A stretch of DNA of 64,000 nt. Source: Romanomermis culicivorax (taxonomy: Eukaryota; Nematoda; Enoplea; Mermithida; Mermithidae). The position numbers and the translations under genes were made by a program. The DNA lies in the NCBI GenBank assembly GCA_963922205.1, contig CAWUHX010000149.1:744001-808000 (forward strand), in the 5' to 3' direction. Positions 10,582 through 23,159 of the stretch are shown in pieces. The stretch's first letter is position 1; every line of letters starts with the position of its first letter. Under the pieces are notes generated by a model. The model saw only the letters and a program-made list of their open reading frames with translations, did no database searches and was not told the origin of the DNA.

Positions 10582-11914
10582 TCAATCTTTAAAAAAATTT
10601 ATCAATTGCTGATGTCTTTCATTTCTGCGTGATCCATTTTCAATTGACTCCACATCAGAATTGTCAAGATTTGGATCGCTTTGTTGTTCAGTTATTTCCA
10701 AAATATCCATATTGTCTTCTTTGGTAACAAAGTTGTGTAAGATTGTGCAACATTTGACAAATTCTGCTGCTTTTTCAGGCTTCATAATAAGCTTGCCACC
10801 CAAGCATCTGAATCTTTGTTTCAGCACTCCAATGGCACATTCGATGAGTCGGTGTTTTTTTTTGTGGGCCGGATTAAAAGCTTGTTCACTGTTTAATATT
10901 GGATTTGCCAATGGTGTCAAAATATATTCCGAATTGCCATAACCAGAATCAGCCAATAGAATAGCTCCATCAAATGGACGCCACCCTAAAAAATAAAATA
11001 AAACCTCTATATTCAGCAGTTTGAAAAAAAAATTTTATGGCAACTGATACTAAAAGTTCAATCCCATGAAAATGGGATTGAACGTTTAGCTGTTATAGAG
11101 CAAGTGTAAGAGTAAGAATAAGAGTGAGAGTAAGAGCAAGAGTGAGAGTAAGAGTAAAACATGAGTAATAGTGAGAGTGAGAGTGAGAGCAAGAGTAAGA
11201 ATAACAGCAAAATAAATTTTTTGTTGATAACATCGCCCATAGTTGTGCATGAAAAACTATTTCCACAGCCCCCTAAAATGATTTGGAGCAATTTCTTGTT
11301 TTTAATATCATACATGGGTCTCAAATAGATAAAAAATCAATTTCAGGAAGGAAGTAATAATTCAGGAAGGAAACGACTAATTCTCAAGTGATCTTTTTAT
11401 GACAAATGCATAAAAAATTTACCTTCTTCAAGTTTAGCATGTAACGAACTATTTCTAAATACTCCGGCATAATTAACTGATCCTGGCCATTTCGATGATA
11501 CAAATTAGAACTTTAAATCTGGACCACAAACTAGCATGATGTTCAGAGAATGTTCCAGATGTCGGTTAACAAAATGTTCTTCATTTTGAATTGGTTTTAA
11601 AATATTTATATGAGTTCCATCTATGCAACTAAACACTGCGGCATTCATCCTTTTTCAAAAAATTTTTGTGTAATACTTTGCAATTCATTATTGTTTTGTG
11701 GCCAAGCTACAGTATGAAATAATTGGGAATTAAGGGCTTCTACGAATCTAGCTACAGTCCAGCATACTGTAGACTTATGCGCTCCATGTGCATCCCCAAC
11801 AACACTATAAATTGATGAGGATGCTAAACGTATTTGTTGTTCAGGGGATAAAGCACAATTTCGTTTTGTTGGATGTTGTAAAATAGGACCAATTAGGTTA
11901 ATCAGTTTTTCCAC
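10582..11914 (-). pseudogene. PIF/Harbinger nuclease (HARBI1-like transposase), two exons, broken
   Basis: On the minus strand the upstream exon (11914 to about 11423) begins LINLIGPILQHPTKRNCALS and VVGDAHGAHKSTVC, the helix-turn-helix region of HARBI1-like proteins. After a frameshift near 11644 come FSCIDGTHINI (first catalytic Asp), NIMLVCGPDLKF (second Asp), a stop, and SKWPGSVNYAGVFRNS. An intron with GT donor at 11422 and AG acceptor at 10986 then leads to GWRPFDGAILLADSGYG, TPLANPILNSEQAFNPAHKK, IECAIGVLKQRF (third acidic residue) and CCTILHNFV. The nuclease cuts and pastes the element together with its DNA-binding partner. This copy is dead. Confidence 0.85.
11098..11212. repeat. GAGTAAGA-type simple repeat inside the transposase intron
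   Basis: A purine-rich array of (A/G)AGTAAGAGTGAGAG variants spans about 115 bp, wholly inside the predicted intron of the Harbinger nuclease. It gives a Ser/Tyr-rich shadow ORF on the minus strand. Confidence 0.8.
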
Positions 11915-12339
11915 ATCACGGTCATTTAATCAAAATTACTCAATATTTTCGCTCAAATCTCGATCAAAATTGATCCACGGCCGAAATGTGTGTTGTTTTT
12001 GCAATAAGTCAATATGTTGTACATCAGTGCTTTGATCACTGTCAAATAAACTATCAAAATCCATTAACCTAGAAAAAAATACGACAATTTTTATACTTAT
12101 TGTATTTCATCCAACAAAAAAATGACCACTTCTAGAAAAATCAATTTTTCACATTCAATAATTGGGATACATAGACAAAAAAAAGCATCATTATATAGAG
12201 GAATAATTTCTCTATAAGATAATATATATTTAGCTGATGTAAAGCTAGTAATTAATTTAAAATTCGCAGACTAGTTGAGTATAATGAGTCAAAAAAGCAC
12301 CGCAAAATTCAGCTGCAAAAAAATAGTACTAGTTGTCAA

Positions 12340-12624
12340 CAAGTAACAAGCGAAATTTTATGCAATGCTTCACTTGTTGGAAATTTCACCGACTTGTTGT
12401 CCCTGTGTTAAAAGACACGTGGGGCCTACACTTGTTACTTGTTGCTTGTTAACAAATTTTTATGGAACGCTCATTTCCAAACAAGCTTGTTGACTTGTTG
12501 CATTTCACTTGTTTTGAACTTGTTGCTTGTTGCTTGTTAGAAAATTTTTATGCAACGCAAATTTACTTGTTTTGTCGAACTTGTTGGACTTGTTGTACAA
12601 CAAGTCTTTTATGCAACAGGGTCC
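12340..12624 (-). repeat. Right terminal inverted repeat of the Harbinger-like element
   Basis: It mirrors 4351-4560: repeated CTTGTTG words, two TTTTTATGCAACGC / TTTTATGCAACAGGGTCC ends, and GGGTCC at the tip. Confidence 0.65.
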
Positions 12625-13913
12625 AGGTTGCAATGTGCAACTTGAGGAAAAATTTTGGTCGCACAGATAGATTTTTGATTGCTCACTGTAAAATCAATAA
12701 ATTAGCTTAATTCAATCGGAAAAACCACCAAAAGCTAGTTTTCCTGTATCTCATTCAAATCGTGTCGGTTTTAGGCTTTTAAAACCCAATTTTCTGAGTT
12801 CTGAATAGAAAATGAGAAGGTTGGTATGATTAACTTGTTATGGCGAAATTTTTTTGGAATTTTGATATTCTAGATTGCTGGAAAATGAATCTTTTCAACT
12901 TTTATTTCCAAGACAGAAGGTTTAGTTTTTCAGTGAATTCAAAGAATTTTCAGTCAGGCAGGCTACAATTCAAAAACTAGAGGAATGCAACCAAGAGTTT
13001 CGATTCTTCAACCAGCAAGAATTTCCACTTGGACTCAAAATGTTTTAATCACACAAATGTCACAATGTTTTTAAAGATCGGAAAAAATTTTTGGAAAAAT
13101 AACCGAGAAAAATCTTGCTTTTCGTTAAATTCGCCAAAAAACAACACAGGATCAAACATTTATCCATAATATATTGATAATTAAATACCTAGACTGACAT
13201 TTTCTAACCGCGCACTAGAGTAATATAGAAAAATTACAAAATAATAAAAAAAATTTCACTCTTTTCCATTTTATAACGCATAAAAATGCATCTCCGGACA
13301 GTAAACCCTATAATCTAATCAAAAGAACAGTCAGACTTCAGGTTGCACCGTACAACTTGACAGAAATAATTTGGTTGCACAGCCCGGAATTTGGTTGCTT
13401 GGTGCAAAAAAAACCCTGGACTGACTCACATTTTAGTTTCAACTATAGATTTAACATCGGAGTCTTTCTGTATGGCTGCTATTGACACATATGCCCTCTT
13501 AAATTAGGATTTGACACACGTGTATAACTGCCGATTTGACAGATTTGCTTTATTGACAAAAAGACCGAAATTTCACTTTGATATTGATATTTTCTTAATT
13601 CTTTGGCTTTTTGATTTCCATATTCCATTTGATTCACAAATTTCTTTATGCACGATATCTTTTCTTTTTTGAAAATTAATGACAAACTTTACACAGCACA
13701 CAAAACTGAAAACATTTTTTTGAAATTTCTCAAGCAGGAATTCATTTGAGAAATGTATGATGAATCTTTCTTACAGAAATTATCAAAATGCCAATGTTTC
13801 ATCGAGAAATTAGTTGTGATGTGTTGTGCTTGTAAGCCGGCAGGAAATAAAAATATTATGCTGAAAAGTTTTCTCAAATAAACATGCGAGTAGTATTTTC
13901 TCAAAATCAACAC
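12625..13913. other. Non-coding stretch with a ~75-bp direct repeat pair
   Basis: I see no gene. AGGTTGCAATGTGCAACTTG (from 12625) and AGGTTGCACCGTACAACTTG (from 13343) begin two similar ~75-bp segments in direct orientation, each followed by a GGT(C/T)GCACAG block. The pair brackets about 700 bp of AT-rich sequence. The first copy abuts the Harbinger end, so an older repeat may have been the insertion site. Confidence 0.4.
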
Positions 13914-15555
13914 TCAAGCCGGGTACATACTTACCCGTACGCACGTGCGCCGTCGATTTTTGAGCGGGCCCCACAATTTGCGGCCCGGAAATTGAACGCA
14001 CAATCGTGCGCCGCATTGCGGGTGCCGGGCGAAAAAGTTGCGGGACCCAACAATTTTGCGCGTGCGGGCAAGTAGAAACCATTTCTACTTTTTCGCACAT
14101 CTGTAATTCATGCGATCAGTAACCACCGCCGCAGTACAGTAAAGTATTGTTTTTTGCCCATGGCGCACGATTGAACTTCATTTTCGAGCCCTCCGTTGGC
14201 GCGACGCGATCGCATGCGAATATTTTTAGCTTGTTTTTGAAACGATGGGAAAACGTTAGACTGTTTCCTAACTTGGGAAAAACATTTTCGGATGCACGGT
14301 GGAAATATCGAAAAATATTACGCGCGGAAAATACATGGCTACTGTGCCTGGCGCGTTTTAAAAGGCAATGTCATACGTTCGGGGGAGAGGAGGGGCACCG
14401 TTTTTTTCCCTCAAATGGGGTGTTTTGAGGAAAAAAATTTTGGGTTTGGTTCCCATTGAGCAAAAAATTTTGGGGACTTCAAAACCGAAAAGATGCTTTT
14501 TGGTCAAAATTTGCGCTTCGCGCCGGTCATGGGTAAAATGATAACTATTTTCTATCAGGCGCGGCCGTTAGCATATGTACTTCGACTTACTAATTAATGC
14601 TCAACAGTTTCCATCAATCAAGTTAGCAAGTAAAATTAGATGATTCTAATCGGAACCACTGAAATGTCAATAGAACGGATAAATTCCTGAGAACTCTATC
14701 ATTAACATGCTTTACATGCTCCTGTGGAACACCATATATTCTTCATGAGCTCATTTTTAACAAACATAACCAGAATTTTCTCAATTTTTCCTCATTTTTC
14801 CAGGTTGCTCTTAAAATGCATAAAAAAGCATCCATAGGAAAATGAGGTAAAAAATTTCGGGTCCGGTTCTCATGTGGAAAAAATCTTTGAGGAAAAAAAC
14901 GGTGGGGAGGCGTGCCATAGGAAGCCCCGGCATGGGCAGATATAGGGTGCCCGCCCTGGCTGGGGTCATCGTACACCTAGGTATAGGGACTCCCCTTGAG
15001 CCAAATTTTTACACAAAAATGTTCGAATTTTGTCATTTTTTTAGTCAAAAATGACTGATTTTTGGTCAAAAACTAGTCATATTTTCGAAAATTTGACCAA
15101 TTTGTTCCGAAAGTGATACTTTTATGCTTTTTTAAGACAAAAGTGGGATTTGTTCACCCATTTTTTTCGTAACGTTCTTTTATGCAAAAAACATTTTCTG
15201 TACCTCGGGGAGTGGACTCTACTCTACCCCAGACATGTAATAGGGGGTAGGGAGGAACCCCCGCCTGCACCCAAGGCTGGGCTGTCCCCCCCATTCACCC
15301 CTAAACTTGACCCCCCTCGATTTTTGGGAACACTTCGGAAAAAATCGAACTTTTTCCACATTTTTTTTATCGAAAACACACGAAATTTTTGGGTACCTGG
15401 GAGTTGGCTCGGATCCCCCTAAAAAAGTCGTTTTCCTCAGTCCCCTGAGTGCTGTTACATGCATCCGCAATGTTTTTATTGTTTGGCCATGCTCATATGT
15501 TTTATATTTTGGTTGTTATTTATTTTTATATAATCCTTGGAGTATTTTTTAGGAA

Positions 15556-15914
15556 ATGGAGTTCCCGAAAGATAAAATGGGCCCATTAATCGAAGAAATT
15601 CAAAATTTCCCGTCACTTTGGAACAAAAAATCGAAAGATTACAAGGATTCGGCACTACGGGAGCGAAATTGGACGAAAATTGGTCATTTATTACATTTTG
15701 ATCGTAAGATTCAATTTCATTTAATTTTGTCTTAATTTCAAACGGTTCAATGAAAATAATGAGTTAAGGGAGCGCATGCCGCGATAAATGGGAATATTTA
15801 CGAGATAATTTTCAAAAGAATTTGAAAAAAGCGTCCGGTTCTGGAAAAGCGCCAAAATGGGAATTGTTTAACGCGCTTTTATTTCTTCGTGAAACTATGG
15901 ATATTCGACAGTAA
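15556..15914 (+). CDS. MADF-domain DNA-binding protein of the TIR element, two exons
   Basis: Exon 1 (15556-15703) gives 49 residues, with LIEEIQNFPSLWNKKSKDYK, RERNWTKIGHLL, the first half of a MADF domain. A short intron (GTAAG at 15704, AG ending 15768) joins in phase to exon 2, giving RDKWEYLRDNFQKNL, ASGSGKAPKWELF and LLFLRETM, the second half. MADF domains are Myb-related DNA-binding modules. In Harbinger-type elements such a protein guides the nuclease to the ends. The frame can stop at 15914, or splice at a GT at 15911 to later sequence such as that near 16170. Both exons are intact. Confidence 0.7.
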
Positions 15915-16232
15915 TTACATATTTGAAATTTCGAATTCTTCTTTGAAAATGATGAATCTGAAATATATTTCAAAATTATGTTATCAAATTTCAGCTTAAT
16001 TCTATTTTTAATTATCAAAAACAACCAAATTTTATGGGTTAAGCAAAAGGGGGGTAGCTAGGTTCTTGGTGTGGTTACCCCCACCCATGCTTGTCTGATT
16101 CAAAGTTGGGTAGGTACCCCCTTGTCCTCCCAACTTTTACGCCCGTGTCTTATTCGAATCTTTATCTACCCAGAATGAAGGAATTGCAAGTTTTAAAGTT
16201 CTCTATTTTACACGAGTGAGACCAATTCTAAA

Positions 16233-16598
16233 ATGCCATTAAATGAGACAACAACGTCAGCAGGCCTTGGCGCCATTGATTTGGACATGGGGGACATTTA
16301 CAGCGAAATGGGTGATCATGTCATGTCAAACAATTTCGATACTAGTCAACGAGAAGGCGATTTTGAGCACAGTGAATTGGCCGAAAATGCAAGCACAACA
16401 TCCATTGAACGTCTGCTTTTCCGTAAAATGCGTAAAAATGCATCAAAATTTAGTGTTGAGGGTAATTTTTTCCCCCCATTGGGAAAAGAGCCCAAAAATT
16501 TTTCCCATTTCCGAATTTTTTTCCCCCAAAAACCCCGTTTTTTGGGGGGGAACAGTGCTGATCAAATCAAAAATTGTCTAGTAAATAAATTGTAAAAT
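16233..16598 (+). other. Open frame of unknown nature in the MADF element
   Basis: A 120-codon frame begins with an acidic, Asp/Glu/Ser-rich stretch (AGLGAIDLDMGDIYSEMGDH) and later runs into a low-complexity GGGAAA..TTTCCCCC repeat (16455-16560). The early part could be a downstream exon of the MADF protein, since acidic tails are common there. I see no splice evidence that proves it. Confidence 0.3.
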
Positions 16599-16840
16599 CC
16601 ACAATACTTGTAATTTATCGTTTTTTGCTCATGGCGCACGATTGTACTAGATTTTCCAGCCCTCCCTCACACCCGCACGCGTACGGTAGTATATTCAAAT
16701 GCGGCCCGCAATGAGGCCGCTTGCGCTTTTTTGGCTGAAGTATATTTTGACAACCCACATTTTGGCTGCACATTGGCAGGTCGCAAAACTTCTCCGCACG
16801 TGCGTACGGGTAAGTATATACCCGGCTTCAAGCTGCCAAC

Positions 16841-19411
16841 CAGGGGCTGGTTTCTCAAAAAGCGTTCAACCCTAAACGTGTCTAACTCACGTCTAAAATG
16901 ACGTCATATGTTTATTCAATGTTTCTCAAAAGACGTTGAAGCTAAACACGTGTAAAGTTAGACGAAAAATTTAGACGGGGTGGGACCCTGGGTTAAGTAA
17001 TGTAAAAATTTTTCAAATTATGCTTGCACATTTTTTTCTTTATATTATTGTTGTACTCGGTGATGAGAATAGATGGCTTTTGTAAATCAATTTGGGATTA
17101 GGCTTTAAAGCGAACTTTTTTTTCAATTGATCATTTTTTCATTGACCGATAATGAATTCTAGTAAAGTTTTGGATTTTCAAAAGTTACGTTCGCAAGAAT
17201 TCGAGCATTAGTACCACAGTTGAGATAATGGCGTGTCTGATGTGAGATAGACACAAATTTGGCTGTAACTTCGAATTTTTATCGAACAGACAGCCAATAT
17301 TTTGATTGTATCCAAAAGCTACACTTTCGAAATTGTGACAAAAATGACGGATTATTTACCAAAAAATATCATAGACTAATATGCTAAATCTCTAGATAAT
17401 GTGGAGGATGTGTTATTGGGTGCACTAAAGGGACCTGCATGGGCCCCAGGTGTTGTATTGTGTTTTCCGCCGATTTTCGTTATTTTTGTCAAGTAGCAAG
17501 TGGAGTGAGCAACGTGGACCAGCAGCAGCCGTCTTACTGTAGCGCACATCGGTACGCGTGCGCTGCTCTCTCTCATTATTATTATTCTTTTGTTATTGTT
17601 ATATGTTGTGTGTACTTAACGTACGCCACGCCCGCCACCATTTACTTTTCATCACTCGTCGCCTCCCACCACGCCATTTTTCCTATTCTTGCCCAGTGGG
17701 TGGGAGTGATTGTTATTTTCTCACCTGCTCTCGTTTTGTATGTAAGTTTTTGTTTGTTTTTATTGCGTAATATAAAGGTAGAAAATCTTCTCCTTTCGGT
17801 CTTATGCAATTAGGGAGACAAGTAAGGAAAGTACCTATTCCTTAATTGGTGGGATATTTGTGTCGGGTTTAAGTACAAGTAGTTTAGTTAATCGGGTAAA
17901 CGTGGGTGAGGGAAACACGTACATTAAGGACGAACCCTGGAATCCCAATCCTGCTTGTGACTCATCAGCGCCCAGCCACAATACAAATACAACACAGGGA
18001 CGCGGCCTGGCCCGCCCAGGTTCACTTCTCAGCCTGAGCCTGGTCCGTCGAAGCTCGTCTTTTTAAAAGTATGTCACAATATGATGAAAATTATGATAAT
18101 GCCAAAAAATTAACCAAAACCAAATCAAATTTAAGTTGCTAAATAAAAATATATCAAACTATTATTTTTCTAGAACTGATTGTATTCACTTGCAGTAGTC
18201 TTTAAAAATGTTTGAATTTTAGGAACGGAGCATTTGCACTTGAAAAATGATTAAACATCACGAACAAAGAACCATACCAGAAGTTGTTGAAGAATCCCAA
18301 TTCTTCATTGATTGCCTGATTTTCGAATTTTGGCGTCATGTTTTCAATATGATTTTTCCATTTTGCCCGACCGGAAAACGATTGAATGGCTGCAAATTTA
18401 GACTTTTTATCCATGAAATAAATGCTGAAAAAATTCTTGTGTCAGCGTTGTTGAATATCAAAATTCAAATGTTTTTTTCGGCACTTTGCACCGGAAATAG
18501 TGATATTCGAATCCATTTCAGGTGTTTGCACTTTGTGGCTAATTTTTTCGGAATTTGATTATTTAAGCTTTAGGTAATTTGAAAATCATCATTTGAAAAT
18601 TCAGAAATCATTTAATTCATTGTTACCATTATCTGAACTCAAAAAAGTCAATTTTTCTTAGTTTTTGGTTTCCTCCGTATAAATTTAATTTCTCAAAGCC
18701 AAAGAAGCATGAATAACGCATCTGTGGACTTTTTGAGTGAAAAAGGTGACTTGAAGAAAATGGCTGAAAAATGAAAATGAAGAAAAAACAATTTTGACCT
18801 CTTTCGCCAAATGGCGAAATGAGCCATGCAAAAAAGCAGTGCATAAGACGTCTTATCTCCATTTCTGATGAACTTATCAATCAAATTTGACCAGAGAAGA
18901 GATGCATGCTGGTAACAGGAGTCTTCAATTTCGTCAGAATGCTAAACAGTATTGCTAATAGCTAAAACTGCATCTGAAACAAATAGTAATTATGCTGACG
19001 ATAACATCTAAATTATTAGATATACACTAAATATAATAGCAGTGAAATCCTGGCAAATTTCAAATTAGGAAACATACAGTAAATGGACGTTTGTCGGAAG
19101 TTCACTTATAAGCGTAAATAGTTGCTTAAATTTTCGGGCTTTTATGGGCCTGAACCCTCTGGCACGGCTCGGCCCAATAATGTTTTTCTGCGGCCCGAAG
19201 CCCAGCCCACCCTCGGGCTGGGCAGCCCGTGGAGGTCCCTACTTCCCATTGGGAAAGTATATACACAAATACATATACATAAACATTGTTTACTGAAACT
19301 TCCTGTCTAAGTTTCTGTCTAAGTTTAGATGCGTCTAAAGTCCGTTCAACTTGGACACCTCTAAAGTTATACGCGTGTAACTTAAGACGCTTTTTGAGAA
19401 ACCGGCCCCTG
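16841..19411. mobile_element. TIR element without recognisable gene
   Basis: The ends CAGGGGCTGGTTTCTCAAAA and, in reverse complement, CAGGGGCCGGTTTCTCAAAA continue as AAGCGT. Both then show diverged ACGTGT/TCTAA-type subterminal words. The 2.57-kb interior gave no protein I recognise. The left end starts 13 bp after the MADF element stops. No convincing target duplication is visible, so the superfamily is open. A GC-rich GGGCT/CGGCCC patch at 19135-19235 looks like a small later insertion. Confidence 0.65.
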
Positions 19412-19702
19412 GAGTTAAAAATATGAATTCTCAACTTCAGCTTCATCAAGAAATTAAACCGTTTTTAGTTGAAGTGCTCAATATGCAATTTTTGCTGTTA
19501 ATTCACAAAATCTGATCGGTATGAAAAAACTAATTTTTGATATTCATACAAAATACATTTATTAATCAAATATTGATCTCCATAATATGCTTACATGTGC
19601 ATGGCTAATTGTGGTTTTGATGCAATTGTTCTACAGAATGGCTATTTGACACATGTATATCCTTATGTGTACATTTGACACACATGTAAGTGTTGATTGA
19701 AA
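19412..19702. other. Spacer, nothing recognised
   Basis: AT-rich sequence with a repeated TTGACACA(C/T)ATGTA word near 19645-19690. No gene or repeat family is recognised. Confidence 0.3.
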
Positions 19703-20877
19703 CATGCACTCAGCTGCGGAATATACTTTTTCAAAGATAGAATAAAAGGTAAAATGTCCATTAACCGCTTTTTTTAGATGAAAAATTTTAATAATTTTTT
19801 GGTGAAAAATGCATTATTTTGTAATTTTTCAGGTGGAAACTTCTTGTTTACCCCTTTTACAGCATTGAAGACTTTCATCAAGTATCCACCTTTTTCACCG
19901 CCCCATCGTGGCATTTTCCAATAAACTAGTCCATCCATTTTTAGTGGATCTGCAGACTCTAAATTTCCCTTTGATAGCTGTTCACAATTAAAACTGACTA
20001 AGTGAGTCCAAAAGTGCCAAAGTCTTTGAACAACAAGTTGCTATAGCAGTTGAATCAAGATGACACTGTTTTTTATGGGGTACATTTATAAAACTGGAGA
20101 AAGTAATCTTGCTTCTTCTGATAGTCAGCATGTTCCCCGTCAGTTCCCATGACACTTGAAAAACATATAACATGGTCAGAAACCCCTTTCTCCAGAAAAT
20201 TTCAAACATAGTTGATTTTACAAAAAAATTAATTTTCTGATGAAAAATCTCCAAAAAAAAATTTTCACACTGTTGGAGTATGTCCATTAAATTCAATACG
20301 GTAAATACCCGTTTTCCCAAAAAAATTTGAAAAATCGTTGATTTCACTCGAAAATTTCTTTTTTTGTGAAAAATCCCCAGAAAAATGTTTGCACACTGTG
20401 GATTATGCCTTTAGATTTGATGTACTCAAAAATCATTTTTCCCAGAAAATTGCAGAACTCGTTGATTTTTAACCAAAATTTACTTTTTTCAGGAAATATC
20501 CCCAAAAAACTAGGAGCGGAACCGAGCCGGAGCAGGCTCATCCCTAATGGTAACCCTTCGGTTATTACTCATATGGATCACTACATCTGTTTCACCAAAA
20601 AAATGATTTTTCTTGAACCCAAACGAAGAGAATTTTTTCGAACTTTGGTCACTCATATAATTTGACCAATTCAATATTTTCAAAAAATAAAGAAAACATT
20701 TCGTTCACACAAACAAAGGTCACAATGACTTTTGCCACTCCCATGTTTGTCCATATGACGGATATTATGCAAAAAACCTCATGTCTCTATCTATAACAAT
20801 TTTTGCTCTAGGAGGGGGTTAGTCAGATTTTAGGGGCCGAAGTATATTATAGGTTGATGCTACCGCGCCACCTATGA
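19703..20877 (+). repeat. Composite repeat copy C2, rearranged
   Basis: R1 fragments lie at 19703-19745 (CACTCAGCTGCGGAATATAC) and 19895-19935 (CCCCATCGTGGCATTTTCCAATAAACTAGT). They are followed by a different tandem array, ~126-bp units, at 20175-20512. The typical 3' hairpin (AGGTTGATGCTACCGCGCCACCT, read in two halves) ends the copy at 20877. The order R1, array, hairpin is kept although the array unit differs. Confidence 0.6.
20175..20512 (+). repeat. ~126-bp tandem repeat, about 2.7 units
   Basis: Three consecutive segments (starting about 20175, 20302 and 20428) share a CCCAGAAAAT(T) block, a GTTGATTT block, a GAAAAATCCCCA block and a CACACTGTGGA(T/G)TATG block. The third is cut short before the AGGAGCGGAACCGAGCC sequence. 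Confidence 0.6.
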
Positions 20878-21278
20878 CATGAACTTTGAATGTATTAATT
20901 TTGCTTTCTGCGATGTACTTCTAAATCAAAGATTGACAAATATAAGCACCGCTTTGAGAATCGCTTAGGTAAAACGTTTACCACAGAATTTTTCAACAGA
21001 AAAAATTTTAGGATTTAGTTGAGTTCGTTGTCAAATTTTCAGCCCTTTGAGGCATGTGATTTAAAAATTAGAAAAAATTCACGTTTTCATTATATGCCAG
21101 AGACCTCGTTATTGGGAACTAAAACAGATGCTGAGGCATAGTATAATACATTATCTGCGTAGGCGGCAGTTTTTTTTCAATTGACTGTAGTTGAGATCCA
21201 AACTGAGAAAGGAAAATGCATACCATGCAGGCTTATTGCCTGGCCTATGGATTTTTTTGCATGGCTGACTATAGAATA

Positions 21279-22984
21279 ACTAGTTTATTAGAAAATGCCC
21301 CGATGGGGCAGAAAAAAGGAGAATATAGTTGCTTCGACAGTTGCCATGGTAGAAAAAGAAGTGGACTAGATTCTTGAGAACTTGGGTCAAAGTTGGAAAA
21401 AATTCACTTTCTTTATATTGGATTTCCATTCTTTCTCAAAAAAAAATTCCATGTCTGTGAAGAAGTATATTCTGCAGCATCGTGCATTTTGTCCTTCCCT
21501 GGCATCAACTACAGCAAAATTTTTCTATATGAAAATTATATGCACACGACTTCAAATGTGAGGAAACGGTAAACTTATAGCATTCTAACTCTTAACCGAT
21601 CCGATTCAAAACTCCTGCCTCTCACACTAGCTAGAAAATAGTGAGGGAGGCATATTATAGTCATTTTCAGAACTATAAAGAAACCTGGGGTGGTTACACT
21701 AACCCAACATGAGGATAATCTCAACATTGAAATTAAATTGACGATCATGAGGTTGAGCTAATCGCAATGTCCAAATTATTCTCGTCCAATGCACAAACAA
21801 TACTCACTTCAGGATTAACTAATACTGAGGGTTAAGTTCGAATTTGGGAATTTCAGAAATTTTTATATTTATTTGCTTTAGAGATAAGAAAATTATGCGA
21901 AAATTTTAGTGCAATCCGACAGCTCGAGCTGAGGATAATCTCGACATTGAGCTCGTTATAATCATGATGACATTCAAATTATACCAGACTTGAGATCAAA
22001 CTGATTCGTTTTTTTTTGTTCGAGATTACCTTGCGCTGGAGCTTAGACCAATTTAGTGCAACTGGGCCTTGGTTACAGTCATTGGGCACTGATATGCAAA
22101 TGGGATCCAGCCGTGCCTATATTAGGGGTGTCGCTATATTAGATATTAGGGTGTTCTCTCCGACTCTACAGGCACTCCCATAGCAACAAAACGACTTTTT
22201 TGAAAGCAGGACGAGAGCGACAGGGATGGGCGAAATTGCTTCCCTTCTGAAAACCCGTAAAAAGTGCTCTTTCTGCAATTTCAGTTTAAATCCAAAAACT
22301 GTGAATGATGCTATTTTGTTGCATAGTTAAATAAAAGAGAATGAATTTGTTTATAGCTTGTAACCAGTAGAACTTATGGAGTGAATTTTATACGATATGT
22401 TATACAATATATAAAATGAGTGAATGAAACGTATCTTGCACAATCGATTTAGTTCTTAGAAGACTTTGTGCTGTACCTCTTTTTTCTAAAAAAGCTGAAT
22501 GGGATTTTATGTGCCACTTTCCCTCAGTTGATTTTTTTTTGTTGACACCAAATTCAGTAAAAATGTTTAACACAGTTGGAAGCAAACATATGTGAGAGGG
22601 GACACGGGGGTATAAACTTCCACAAGGGTTTTGAAACTGGAAAATTTGTTATGTAAAACATTTTTTGGTCAACTTTTTTTGAATTTTTTGGCTCACAAAA
22701 TGCTTAAACACCAAGGTCCACGCCCGTATCCCCCTGAAAATTTCAGAGATGCACATTGGTTGGAAAGTGTGTTGATGCACTCAGCTGCAGAATATACTTT
22801 TTCACAGACATAGACAATTTTTTTTGAGAAAGAATGATAATCAAATATAAAGGAAGTGAATTTTTTCCGACTTTGACCCAAGTTCTCAAAAATCTAGTCC
22901 ACTTCTTTTTCTACCATGGCAACTCTCGAAGCAAGTATATTCTCCTTTTTTCTGCCCCATCGGGGCATTTTCTAATAAACTAGT
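21279..22984 (+). mobile_element. R1 element, complete (1706 bp, ~200-bp TIRs)
   Basis: Both ends read ACTAGTTTATTAGAAAATGC inward, and the match runs about 200 bp to CTGCAGC on each arm (21279-21478 and 22786-22984). Just inside each tip is the small palindrome CCCCGATGGGG. The interior holds another partly palindromic zone (GAGCTCGTTATAATC). There is no coding sequence. The flanks show no clear target duplication. Confidence 0.75.
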
Positions 22985-23159
22985 TCACCTCTTTTTAGTG
23001 GGCCTCAACCATGCACGAAGACTTTCATAGAAGCACATTGATGTTTTAAATTTGGTCATCTGAACTTCAAAAAAAACAATAAAAAAACTTCAAGCAACGA
23101 ATTCTCACATCCGGCGAAAGTAAAGGATGTGTAAACTGCATAATATTTAAAAAACTTGG

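Larger units (their letters stand above)
4351..12624. mobile_element. PIF/Harbinger-like DNA transposon, with a LINE nested inside
   Basis: The left end GGGGCCCGTTGCATAAAA matches the reverse complement of the right end GGACCCTGTTGCATAAAA. Both subterminal regions carry the same ACAAGTCAACAAGTTC-type motifs in opposite orientation (4370-4520 and 12340-12610). Inside are a minus-strand Harbinger nuclease (10582-11914), a plus-strand coiled-coil ORF (10150-10389) typical of the Myb/SANT partner protein, and a LINE (about 4800-10087). I could not find a clean 3-bp target duplication. The element is inactive: the nuclease has a frameshift and a stop. Confidence 0.7.
13917..16827 (+). mobile_element. 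TIR element carrying a MADF-domain gene, TCA target duplication
   Basis: The left end AGCCGGGTACATACTTACCC matches the reverse complement of the right end (AGCCGGGTATATACTTACCC), and the match continues through GTACGCACGTGCG, about 33 bp in all. Both ends are flanked by TCA (13914-13916 and 16828-16830). A 3-bp duplication suits the PIF/Harbinger group. The only protein recognised is a MADF-domain ORF (15556-15914). No nuclease is visible, so the copy would need one in trans. Confidence 0.75.

Noticed and set aside
11058-11324. Ser/Leu/Tyr-rich minus-strand ORF in the Harbinger gene
   Set aside because: It lies over a GAGTAAGA simple repeat within the predicted intron, with exon homology on both sides.
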